A stretch of DNA of 64,000 bases from Prevotella sp. UBA2456 (lineage in GTDB: Bacteria; Bacteroidota; Bacteroidia; Bacteroidales; Bacteroidaceae), in NCBI GenBank assembly GCA_002342415.1, contig DDPY01000056.1, positions 892-64,891 on the forward strand, read 5' to 3'. Under the pieces are notes generated by a model. The model made no database searches. It saw only the letters and a program-made list of their open reading frames with translations, and was not told the DNA's origin. The position numbers and the translations under genes were made by a program. The stretch's first letter is position 1, and every line of letters begins with the position of its first letter. This document shows positions 56,590 through 64,000 of the stretch, piece after piece.

Positions 56590-59500
56590 CTATTTTACAG
56601 TTATCTTCTTACCATTCTTAATATACACGCCTTTAGATGTCGGCCTTGAAATACGACGGCCTTGCAAGTCATAATATACTGCTTCGGCATTGTCGCTGTC
56701 TATCATCTCTATGCCCGTAGTCTCACCATCAATAGTGAATCCACGAGTAGAAACTGCCGACTTCGGAACAACCAGCCAAGCCTTGTGACCGTCTATCTGG
56801 AATGCCCCACCATTCTGAGCACCCCAATACCAGCCAAACGCACTGCTCAAATTACTGCCCGAATGACCATAGCTTAGTTTGTAGTGATAGCCGTCGCCAG
56901 AAGTGGTCGTAGCCTCATCACTGCCACGCAAAAGGTTATTTCCGTTGTAGGTTTCCTCATTATCCGAAGCCGTAAGCGTATATGTGCCAGAATTCTTTGA
57001 GTCGCTCACCAACATAACGGCAGTACCAGCAGGCACTACGCCATTCGACAACGTTTGATAGGTTAGTTTGTTATTGGAGGCGCCCGATACGACTTGTGCG
57101 TTCAAGCCGTTTGGCAGCGAATAGGCAGACCGAGAGTCGTAGAATGTGGCATACCCAGCACGAGAGATAGAGACATCCTTGGTAGGCGGAGCCATTTCTA
57201 CTATATTTTTGAAATTCTTCCAACCAGATGTCGATTGATACTTCTCTTTTGTACCAAAGGGTACGTATAACGTTCCTGTCACCCAAGTTCCATCCCAGTC
57301 AGAACAAAAAGCATAGTCGTCAATTTCAAATGGAATCTGAATATAAGAATACACACCTTTTAGTTGTTTACAAGAGACAAATGCTCCCCAATCCATATAA
57401 GTAATACTTTCCGGTAATGTAACGGAGGTTACCCCATCGCACATTGCAAAAGCACATGAAGATATTCTAATTACGTCAAAACCTGCAACTTTCGTTGGTA
57501 TTGTTATCTTGCCGCTATAATTTTGCGCGACAGCCTTAAGGAACATCCATCCTGGATACTCTGATATGCCAACTTGACATGTTTTATTATTTGCACTAAT
57601 AACCTGAAACACCATGCTTGCACCTTCATCCGTTTTATCAATAAATACGATACCGTCAGAAGGGCTACCTCCAGTTGTATAGTTTACAGTCAACACATCA
57701 CTATCCTCAAAATCATCACCACATGCCACTGCTTTTACAGTAAGACTCTTATCCACAACTATTTTTGTTGTGTTCCCATCATACAGAGAACTTGACCTTG
57801 AAGGAGCAGAACCATCAAGCGTATAGTATATTTTCGCTTTTGAATTGCTGGCAGAAAGCGAAACTAAACTATTGGTCATTACAGCCCCGCCTGAAGGATA
57901 AGCCGACATTGTCAGTTTTTCCTTCTCAGCCTCTACAGTAAATTGCCAAGTCTTCACCTTGCTATCTTTATATCCATCGCATGTTGCAAAGGCTTTCAGT
58001 GTACAAGATTTGCTGATAACTATTGTACTATTTGAATTGCCAGTAAAGTGAGCACTACTCTTTGTAGGAGTACTACCGTCAAGGGTATAATAGTACGTGC
58101 AGTCAGGAATAAACATTCCCTCCCAGTCAATTGCTGCTATTCGAATCGTCTGATTCTTCTTCACCGTACCTGTTGTAGAATAAGCCATACTGCCACCCGT
58201 ACCCCATAAAATCTCATCAATTTCACCATTATTGACATAGATGGTACAAGATGCAGAAACTCCGCTTCCATCTGCGGCTTTGCAGGTGATATAGGCAAGT
58301 CCGTCTTTTCGGGCTGTTACTTTGCCATTGCTTACACTTGCAACCTCTTCATTAGATGATGACCAAGTAACGGATTTGTTTGTCGCATTGCTGGGATATA
58401 CCGTTGCCGTCAACGGTTTAGAACTGTTGATAGGCATTAGCAACGATGTTTCGTTGAGCGAAATGCTTGTAACATAGACCGGCCCATCATCCTCTACTAT
58501 CACCTTGCACCAGTTCTTTTTCCCGTTAGCAGTCGTGGCATTGATGAATGTCGTACCCGCCTTTATGCCTGTTACCAATCCTGTTCTGCTGTCAACGCTG
58601 GCTATACTGCTGTTATCCGAAGACCAAGTAACAGTAGATGTGGCATTTGACGGGGTTAGACTATAAGTTGGAGTGAACGTTACACCCACCTTGATGGTTT
58701 TGGTTGACGGAGAAACCGAAATGGAAGTTGGTTCAATCGTTGATGACTTGATAGTATAGTTCCAACTTTCTACTTCACTCTCTTCATATCCATCTTTATA
58801 GGCTTTAGCTTTAAGGGGCGTATCTCTTGTGATAGGAATTCCAGACGATGGAATGTACCTGTTGCTGGTCTTTGACGGTGCGAAGCCAGTAGTAGTGTAA
58901 TAGATTTCTACATCTGAAACTGTTGAGCCGTTGGCCGATGCGGTCAGATAAACTCTTGTTCCCGATGTCACACTGCCTCCTGATGGACTGGCAGAAAGTG
59001 AGAGTTTTGGTTTTGAAGCAATGGTATAGCTCCAACTACCTATTTCACTCGTATCGTACCCGTCCTTATATGCAATAGCTTTAAGTGTGCAATTCTGGGT
59101 AATGGTTACACCAGAAGAAGTATATTTCATGCTGCTCTTTGAAGGTGAAGAACCATTGGTAGTATAATAGATGTCAGCACCAGAAACCGTTGAGCCATTG
59201 GCTGATGCTGTCAGATAGACTTTCGTATTAGACACTACACTGCCTCCTGATGGGTTAGCAGAGAGTTCTAGTTTTCCATCAGTATCGTCATTAATACTTT
59301 TTATGTTTTTGAACTTTTTCCATCCGCCTTTTGATTTAAAAGTGTTAATGTCTGAATCTTTTACAAATAGAGTGGCTAACGAATATATATCTACCGAAGG
59401 ACAATAAAAAACCCAGTCTTTTATAGCATATGGCCCTACAGAATAGTTCGTGAAATAAATCTTCCTCAAACTGGGACAATTATAAAACACTTCATCTTCT

Positions 59501-60789
59501 GTGTTATTTGTTATAGTACCACTTTTACTGCCATGAAACTGAATATTCATTTCAAAAGTGATGATTTCCAGGGCTGAACATCCTTCGAATGAATGAGAGG
59601 CAAGTTTATATATATTGGGAAATTCTAAAGATTTCAGTTTACTACAATTCTTAAATGCGTATGGCAATATTAAAAAATTAGCATGGTTCGTAAAATGAAC
59701 CGAGGAAAGACTACAGCCATCGAATGCATGTTCATTTATTCTCCATACTGAAATTCCGTCAGCACTACTAGGGATGGTTATACTGCCTGTATAATTCCTA
59801 TCAATTGCAGGTGTACTACCATTTCCTACTGCTAATCTTATATCCTGGTAGCCATGTTCGTATACCATTAGAGTGATGTCTACACCTTCTGCGGTCTTAG
59901 CGGTAAACACATCACCTACGGAATGGGCAACAACATCATACTTCCTTTCTATTGTTTTGCTAACTTTGTCTCCTAAATAAGCCTTTGCTTTCAATGTGAT
60001 GCTTTCTGTCAAGACAATAGGTTCTGTATATTTTCTACTTGACTTGTTTGGCTCCGTGCCATCTGTTGTATAATAAATAGTAGCACCAGATTTCTTGCAA
60101 TTTATTGTGACTTTAGTACCTCTTGTGACATCACCAGAACCAACATCAGTAGTAAGCCACATATTATCCACAACTTTTATTGTGCACCTGGGTGCAGTAT
60201 TACCCGTATTTCCGTTTACAGTTACATAACAGGTTCCTTCTGACACACCTGTCACTGTTGACCAACCTCCTTTATTGGAAAGTATGTTATCATCTTCTTC
60301 AACTGTTGCGATGTTTTTATTACTCGAGGAATATTTTACCCTCAGTTCCACATTACTAGGGTCAGTTTCATATTCAATATCTGCATAATCACCCACGTTA
60401 ACTTCAATCTCTGTTTTCTTCAACTTTATAGTCGTTGGCTTACACTTTATGGAATAATAAGCTGTAGCACCTCCAGTCTCCGTCCTATTTGTTTCAGAAC
60501 TCCAATATGAATATTTGTAGGGGACACTAACCGTCGCTGTTCCTGAAAAATATTTGTGAACATAGATTTTAAGGCTGCCATATGTCTGTATGTTATCTGG
60601 TTTAGTTGTACTTACTTCACCAGTGATAGCCATGAATGAACCTTTTGGCGGAGTAGGTTCTGGAAGATTTCTAACTTCGCCTACATAGCACTCGTAGGTC
60701 TGAGAGTATGAATTAACAAAAGAACTAAGGAATAGTGATAGAACAAAGACTATCCTTAGAAAATTTATATTTAGTAATAGTTTCCTCAT
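56590..60789 (-). CDS. Large secreted repeat protein (chitobiase-C-like, BIG2 and BspA-type leucine-rich modules)
   Basis: 1,399 residues from MRKLLLNINFLRIVF (a start 20 codons earlier lacks a signal peptide). Order: signal peptide; BIG-type domain (~115-210); chitobiase C-terminal-like YYTTDGTEPNKSSRKY; BspA leucine-rich repeats (~330-460); two similar chitobiase-C-like modules (YYTTNGSSPSKSSMKY, YYTTTGFAPSKTSNRY); two BIG2 domains (SVSPSTKTIKVG.., SLNETSLLMPINSSKPL..). Two more chitobiase-C-like modules and a second short BspA segment follow, then the tail YYDLQGRRISRPTSKGVYI..GKK. Probably an exported adhesin or binding protein; no catalytic domain is evident. Its DNA is markedly more AT-rich than the rest of the window. 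Confidence 0.82.
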   Translation of the reverse strand: MRKLLLNINFLRIVFVLSLFLSSFVNSYSQTYECYVGEVRNLPEPTPPKGSFMAITGEVSTTKPDNIQTYGSLKIYVHKYFSGTATVSVPYKYSYWSSETNRTETGGATAYYSIKCKPTTIKLKKTEIEVNVGDYADIEYETDPSNVELRVKYSSSNKNIATVEEDDNILSNKGGWSTVTGVSEGTCYVTVNGNTGNTAPRCTIKVVDNMWLTTDVGSGDVTRGTKVTINCKKSGATIYYTTDGTEPNKSSRKYTEPIVLTESITLKAKAYLGDKVSKTIERKYDVVAHSVGDVFTAKTAEGVDITLMVYEHGYQDIRLAVGNGSTPAIDRNYTGSITIPSSADGISVWRINEHAFDGCSLSSVHFTNHANFLILPYAFKNCSKLKSLEFPNIYKLASHSFEGCSALEIITFEMNIQFHGSKSGTITNNTEDEVFYNCPSLRKIYFTNYSVGPYAIKDWVFYCPSVDIYSLATLFVKDSDINTFKSKGGWKKFKNIKSINDDTDGKLELSANPSGGSVVSNTKVYLTASANGSTVSGADIYYTTNGSSPSKSSMKYTSSGVTITQNCTLKAIAYKDGYDTSEIGSWSYTIASKPKLSLSASPSGGSVTSGTRVYLTASANGSTVSDVEIYYTTTGFAPSKTSNRYIPSSGIPITRDTPLKAKAYKDGYEESEVESWNYTIKSSTIEPTSISVSPSTKTIKVGVTFTPTYSLTPSNATSTVTWSSDNSSIASVDSRTGLVTGIKAGTTFINATTANGKKNWCKVIVEDDGPVYVTSISLNETSLLMPINSSKPLTATVYPSNATNKSVTWSSSNEEVASVSNGKVTARKDGLAYITCKAADGSGVSASCTIYVNNGEIDEILWGTGGSMAYSTTGTVKKNQTIRIAAIDWEGMFIPDCTYYYTLDGSTPTKSSAHFTGNSNSTIVISKSCTLKAFATCDGYKDSKVKTWQFTVEAEKEKLTMSAYPSGGAVMTNSLVSLSASNSKAKIYYTLDGSAPSRSSSLYDGNTTKIVVDKSLTVKAVACGDDFEDSDVLTVNYTTGGSPSDGIVFIDKTDEGASMVFQVISANNKTCQVGISEYPGWMFLKAVAQNYSGKITIPTKVAGFDVIRISSCAFAMCDGVTSVTLPESITYMDWGAFVSCKQLKGVYSYIQIPFEIDDYAFCSDWDGTWVTGTLYVPFGTKEKYQSTSGWKNFKNIVEMAPPTKDVSISRAGYATFYDSRSAYSLPNGLNAQVVSGASNNKLTYQTLSNGVVPAGTAVMLVSDSKNSGTYTLTASDNEETYNGNNLLRGSDEATTTSGDGYHYKLSYGHSGSNLSSAFGWYWGAQNGGAFQIDGHKAWLVVPKSAVSTRGFTIDGETTGIEMIDSDNAEAVYYDLQGRRISRPTSKGVYIKNGKKITVK

Positions 60790-61180
60790 TATCTTTTTTC
60801 GTTTGTTATTAGAATACGAAAAAGGTGTGCAACCATCCGTGACTTGCATCCTTCTTAGGCTATCGGCAAATGGCCTTTACAATATACAAGTGGTGAATAG
60901 TTCACGCCTAAACGTGAACCTTCAGTCATCTTGCTCTCATTGTAAATATTTTGCCGATATTTAAGAAGGGAGGGCAAGAGCTAAAAGCTCATTTATCCAT
61001 CGAAAGTACGAACGGGAATGCGACGCGCAATTTCATTGTGTTAGTAATAAAATCTGTTTGTCTCGTTTTCCCTGTCGGAAGGGCGGCACCTCGTGCCTGC
61101 TACGACTCCCTGATGTTCATCAGTACTGTCTGGTTCTTACTTTTACTCGTTTTAAAAGGTTACTTACTCTATTATTTAAA
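60790..61180. other. Noncoding gap with one 21-bp direct repeat
   Basis: I see no gene, tRNA or clear promoter. The only structured piece is AGGGCAAGAGCTAAAAGCTCA minus its last base at 60971-60990 (full copy to 60991), matched by a near-identical copy at 61939-61959 on the far side of the toxin-antitoxin-like pair. Confidence 0.5.
60971..60991 (+). repeat. 21-bp direct repeat, left copy (flanks the toxin-antitoxin pair)
   Basis: Twenty of 21 bases match the copy at 61939-61959. The core CTAAAAGCTCA is present in both. The two lie 968 bp apart around the pair and its promoter. Confidence 0.75.
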
Positions 61181-61549
61181 TCATTCAATGTCAATGTCTA
61201 ATTCAAATATGCTCTTGACCACTTTGCACAAAATGACATCCATGTATTTGCTCTTTACTGATGTGCGATATGATTGTGTTACTTCATCAGGACTAAAGTA
61301 GGTCATGAAATGAGTGACAAAATATGAATGCTTGGGCATAGGGCGTGTCAGCCATTCGTCTTTCAGTTTCAACGTGTACTTTGGAGAATGGTTCTTGCTG
61401 GAAATAAGAACAGCATAGAACATGCCATCCTCATCCTCCTGCAATTCACTGCCAGAAACAACCAAAGCTGGATGTACTTTGTAGCCTTCGTTAGGGAACT
61501 TAAATGTTACCTCGACGATTTCTCCGTAGTGTACGCTTTTTACAGCCAT
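61181..61549 (-). CDS. PemK/MazF-like toxin candidate
   Basis: 122 residues. Start MAVKSVHYGEIVEVTFKFPNEGYKVHPALVV resembles the first strands of the PemK/MazF fold (a 'GDIV.v.fp' motif then RPALVVS in classic members; here HPALVVSGS). The central SSKNHSPKYTLKLKDEWL and the C-terminal SYRTSVKSKYMDVILCKV fit the fold loosely. If active it would cut RNA. It overlaps the upstream small gene by 10 bp, as toxin genes often overlap their antitoxins. Moderately sure; a non-toxic relative is possible. Confidence 0.65.
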   Translation of the reverse strand: MAVKSVHYGEIVEVTFKFPNEGYKVHPALVVSGSELQEDEDGMFYAVLISSKNHSPKYTLKLKDEWLTRPMPKHSYFVTHFMTYFSPDEVTQSYRTSVKSKYMDVILCKVVKSIFELDIDIE

Positions 61550-61818
61550 TTCTCAATTTGTTTTATTGTCTTGCCAGATGTTATTGCATAAAGCTCGTCT
61601 GCTGGCATTGTCTCTTGAGGTAATGAAACTGCAGGCTGGTGGTTAAAATACTCCTCCCACTGCTCATCGGTCATCTCGTCAGAACGCTTTCTCCTTGTCT
61701 TCCTTTTGGGTGGCAAGGACAAGAGGCTTTGAACTAGGAAATTTATAATCCAAGCCTTATCCTCGTTGTTTAGTGAAGATAGTGTTGCAGCTAATTGTTG
61801 TCTCGTACTCTCACTCAT
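61540..61818 (-). CDS. Small antitoxin-like partner protein
   Basis: 92 residues, helical: MSESTRQQLAATLSSLNNEDKAWIINFLVQSLL, a basic Lys/Arg-rich linker (PPKRKTRRKRSDEM) and an acidic C-terminal stretch (TDEQWEEYF). I do not recognise a named family. Order (small gene first, 10-bp overlap with a PemK-like gene, own promoter) is that of an antitoxin. A -7 TAACTTTG on the minus strand at 61889-61896 gives a ~65-nt leader. Confidence 0.6.
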   Translation of the reverse strand: MSESTRQQLAATLSSLNNEDKAWIINFLVQSLLSLPPKRKTRRKRSDEMTDEQWEEYFNHQPAVSLPQETMPADELYAITSGKTIKQIEKWL

Positions 61819-61888
61819 ATCTATGAACGCTTATGTTTTAAGCCTTTATGTTTTATTTATAAATTGCAGTAATTCTTGCTGCCGACTG

Positions 61889-61896
61889 CAAAGTTA
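61889..61896 (-). promoter_or_regulatory. -7 element of the toxin-antitoxin-like pair
   Basis: TAACTTTG on the minus strand; no convincing -33. Confidence 0.5.
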
Positions 61897-61938
61897 GGAA
61901 TTATTTCTGAAACGGCAAAATAAAAGAAAGAAAAAGTC

Positions 61939-61959
61939 AGGGCAAGAACTAAAAGCTCA
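61939..61959 (+). repeat. 21-bp direct repeat, right copy
   Basis: AGGGCAAGAACTAAAAGCTC plus A; one mismatch to 60971-60991. Confidence 0.75.
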
Positions 61960-61980
61960 AATAAGAAAGTGCTCTCAGAA

Positions 61981-62014
61981 AAAAGCCCCGCCAATGGGAA
62001 TGGCGGGGACTTTT
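61981..62014 (-). terminator. Terminator of the GH28 gene
   Basis: CCCCGCC (61987-61993) pairs with GGCGGGG (62003-62009); on the minus strand the stem is followed by CTTTTTTC. It lies 22 bp after the GH28 stop. Confidence 0.8.
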
Positions 62015-62035
62015 GTCTCTGGAGACGGTACGCGC

Positions 62036-63541
62036 TTACTGAAGCGTGACGTGGACATTCTCCTTCTTGATGTTCTCGGCATTGGTGAAGGTGGCATCCT
62101 TCTTGGCCTTGATGACAATGTTCTTGAGATTGATGCCCTGGATAGGCATCTCGGGCAGACCGTTGAACTCCATGGCACGACCAGCACCGTTGCAGACGAC
62201 ATTCTGGATGTCGATGTTGCGGAAGATGGGTGTCTCCTCGGTGACAGGGACCTTGGTGGTGTTGTCGGGGTTGTCGCCATCAGCGAGCATCTCAGCCACC
62301 GACTTGCCGCCGTAATACATGTTGAAAGTGATGGCATCGGTCTTGATATCGGTCATGGAGATGTCGCGGATAAAGATATTCTCCACAATACCGCCACGAC
62401 CACGAGTAGACTTGAAGCGCAGACCTACGTCGGTGCCCAGGAACTGGCAGCTCTTGACGAGGATATTGCGCACACCGCCACTCATCTCGGAGCCTACCAC
62501 GAAGCCACCGTGTCCGGCAAAGACGGTACAACCGTCGACCACCACATTCTCGCAGGGACGACCGCGTCGGCGGCCATCCTTGTCCTTACCACTCTTGATA
62601 CAGATGCCATCGTCGCCGGCATCGAACTTAGAGTTGACAATGAGGGCATTCTTGCACGACTCGAGGTCGAGGGCATCGCCATTCTGTGCATAGGCAGGAT
62701 TGCGGGCCAGCACATTATCGAGGATGATATTCTCGCACATCAGCGGATGGATGTTCCAAGCAGGAGAATTCTGGAAGATGACACCCTGCAGGAGCACGTT
62801 CTTACAGTTGACCAGCGAGATCATGACAGGACGCAGGAAGCGCTTATAGCTGTTCCACTCAGCATCGCTCGAAGCACGGACCACATTCATGTCGGCATTC
62901 TTCTCGGCATTGGCATAGCCTTGCGAGGGCACCCAATAGTCGTCGCGCACCTTGACACCGCCGGGACGGGCGCAGACCTCTTTCCACTGCGAGGCCGTCA
63001 TCTTCGACTTCTTGACAGGACGCCAGCACTGACCATTGCCATCAATGACTCCGCGGCCGGTGATGGCGATATTCTCGCAACCATTGGCTGAGAGTGGCGA
63101 CTGGCAGCGACGGGTGTCGAGACCTTCGAAGGAGGTCTTGATGATGGGATAGAGGCTGTCGTCACCCGAGAAGAGGATAACGGCACCCACCTCCAAATGG
63201 AGATTGATGTTAGACTTCATCACGATAGGCCCCGTGAACCACACACCGGCGGGCACGAGCAGACGGCCACCACCCTGCTTCGAGAGGGCATCGATGGCAC
63301 GGGCAAACGCATCGGTATTGAGGGCAATACCATCGCCTACGGCTCCGAAGTCCTTGAGGTTGACCTGGCGATCAGGGAACTTAGGCGCGCTGACTTCAGG
63401 CATCTGGAAGGGCAGATCCTTGGTGTAGCGCTTGTAGGGATTCTCACAATTGGCACAGGGCTTGCCTTGGTCGCAAGTGTGCTTCTGGGCTGTAGCAGTC
63501 AGTGTGACGCCTAACAGCAGGAGGCAGATTAGTTTTTTCAT
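62036..63541 (-). CDS. Secreted GH28 polygalacturonase-family enzyme
   Basis: 501 residues. Signal peptide (MKKLICLLLLGVTLTATAQ), then a pectate-lyase-like N-terminal loop (NLKDFGAVGDGIALNTDAF) and the parallel beta-helix. All GH28 active-site elements are present: NGDALDLES (NxD), DAGDDGICIKSGK (DD), GHGGFVVGSE (GHG) and RFKS (RxK). It would hydrolyse galacturonic-acid linkages of pectin, endo or exo not decidable. No SusCD pair or other pectin gene is next to it; it follows folK by 17 bp and may be read with queA-folK. Confidence 0.93.
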   Translation of the reverse strand: MKKLICLLLLGVTLTATAQKHTCDQGKPCANCENPYKRYTKDLPFQMPEVSAPKFPDRQVNLKDFGAVGDGIALNTDAFARAIDALSKQGGGRLLVPAGVWFTGPIVMKSNINLHLEVGAVILFSGDDSLYPIIKTSFEGLDTRRCQSPLSANGCENIAITGRGVIDGNGQCWRPVKKSKMTASQWKEVCARPGGVKVRDDYWVPSQGYANAEKNADMNVVRASSDAEWNSYKRFLRPVMISLVNCKNVLLQGVIFQNSPAWNIHPLMCENIILDNVLARNPAYAQNGDALDLESCKNALIVNSKFDAGDDGICIKSGKDKDGRRRGRPCENVVVDGCTVFAGHGGFVVGSEMSGGVRNILVKSCQFLGTDVGLRFKSTRGRGGIVENIFIRDISMTDIKTDAITFNMYYGGKSVAEMLADGDNPDNTTKVPVTEETPIFRNIDIQNVVCNGAGRAMEFNGLPEMPIQGINLKNIVIKAKKDATFTNAENIKKENVHVTLQ

Positions 63542-63558
63542 ATCAATCTCGGTTTTGT

Positions 63559-63975
63559 TTAAGAGTTAGTAATCTCGTTATAGGGTATCATCACAAAGTC
63601 GCGTTCGTGCATCAATGGATGAGGTATCTTTAAGTCGGGCTCATCGACCGTCAGCCGGTCATAGAGCAGGATGTCAATATCGATAGGCCGATCGGTGTAC
63701 GCTCCACCTTTTGACTTGCTCTTGCGCCCCATCTCGCGCTCAATCTGCTGGGTTGACAGAAGAACCTCGCGAGGCGTTTGGGTGGTCAGACAGAGTATGA
63801 CAGCATTCATGAAACTATGGTCTGACTGAAAACCCCAGGGTTTCGTTTCGATGAATGAAGACTGGCGGACGACCTGCCCTACCCTGCTGTCTATAAGCTG
63901 GATGGCAGTCAGTAGCTGTCTCTCTCTGTCGCCAAGATTCGACCCTAAGCCCAGAAACACCTCATGCTTAGTCAT
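63559..63975 (-). CDS. folK: 6-Hydroxymethyl-7,8-dihydropterin pyrophosphokinase
   Basis: 138 residues. HPPK signatures VFLGLGSNLGDRERQL (6-21) and the ATP/Mg motif DRPIDIDILLYD; also ETKPWGFQSDHSFMNAVI. It pyrophosphorylates the pterin in folate synthesis. The ATG overlaps the end of queA by 8 bp. Confidence 0.95.
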   Translation of the reverse strand: MTKHEVFLGLGSNLGDRERQLLTAIQLIDSRVGQVVRQSSFIETKPWGFQSDHSFMNAVILCLTTQTPREVLLSTQQIEREMGRKSKSKGGAYTDRPIDIDILLYDRLTVDEPDLKIPHPLMHERDFVMIPYNEITNS

Positions 63976-64000
63976 CGAGAATCAGCATGGCATCACCATA
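63968..64000 (-). CDS. queA: C-terminal end of QueA (tRNA ribosyltransferase-isomerase), partial
   Basis: Only the last ten codons are inside the window: YGDAMLILDD then TAA. The string YGDAM-hydrophobic is the conserved C-terminal end of QueA, the enzyme that builds epoxyqueuosine on tRNA. queA followed by folK is a common order in Bacteroidales. The rest lies beyond the right edge. Confidence 0.6.
   Translation of the reverse strand, partial: YGDAMLILDD

Noticed and set aside
60951..61301. 116-codon frame on the plus strand before the toxin-like gene
   Set aside because: Overlaps the toxin gene end in antisense, mixed low-complexity sequence, no promoter or family match.
1..64000. tRNA, rRNA or known riboswitches
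   Set aside because: I read the larger intergenic gaps and found no cloverleaf, rRNA or riboswitch signature; a covariance-model scan would be needed to exclude small RNAs.

Overview
The window looks like a Bacteroidales chromosome, most likely Prevotella or a close relative (Segatella, Xylanibacter). Evidence: tandem SusC/SusD pairs of the xus xylan system, promoters of the TTTG-N19/20-TAnnTTTG type before many genes, the long Bacteroidetes form of NusB, DUF5606, DUF6078 and VirE/VapE proteins, a menaquinone pathway, and secreted proteins ending in a GRR..P..G..I..GKK..VK tail. Most genes are GC-moderate; roughly 56-62 kb is clearly more AT-rich.

Layout. 0-0.5 kb: the start of a HlyD-type exporter subunit resembling those of NHLP/RiPP export systems. 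0.8-19.8 kb: a xylan utilisation locus, with a divergent esterase-GH3 fusion, a GH5 enzyme, then xusA-xusB-xusC-xusD-xusE-xyn10. The three promoters of this locus share one operator with identical geometry. 19.8-22.7 kb: a lone VirE/VapE helicase gene between 84-bp inverted repeats, with two iteron-like arrays, tandem hairpins and a duplicated coaW promoter. 22.7-29.2 kb: coaW, mgtC-like, a tatA-tatC operon with two putative Tat substrates, and a flavoprotein. 29.4-32.8 kb: nusB-yajC-ybbR-coaE and a DUF5606 gene, with a 15-copy heptamer repeat. 32.8-36.2 kb: a Fur regulator behind an outer-membrane beta-barrel protein. 36.3-48 kb: aroB and the menaquinone genes (menE, menC, menB, menD, menF and a hotdog thioesterase), with a TGS-nucleoside kinase and two ROK paralogues. 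48.2-53.4 kb: lysS-gpsA, typA and rpsO. 53.4-55.9 kb: DUF6078 and a second VapE gene, again between long inverted repeats (140 bp). 56-62 kb: an AT-rich stretch with a small lipoprotein, a 1,399-residue repeat-rich surface protein and a toxin-antitoxin-like pair between 21-bp direct repeats. 62-64 kb: GH28 polygalacturonase, folK and the end of queA.

How the parts work together. The xylan locus would bind and import xylo-oligosaccharides (Xus proteins), cut xylan outside the cell (Xyn10, GH5) and finish deacetylation and debranching (esterase-GH3), probably under one xylan-responsive activator. The Tat genes sit with probable Tat cargo. aroB and the men genes connect chorismate supply to menaquinone synthesis.

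The most unusual signal is the pair of VapE genes. Each is enclosed by its own long inverted repeat, and the two repeats are largely unrelated in sequence but built to the same plan: short ACCCT-containing iterations, an inverted copy forming a hairpin, a spacer, then two more iterations. Neither has a transposase or integrase. This could be an uncharacterised class of replicating or trans-mobilised element.
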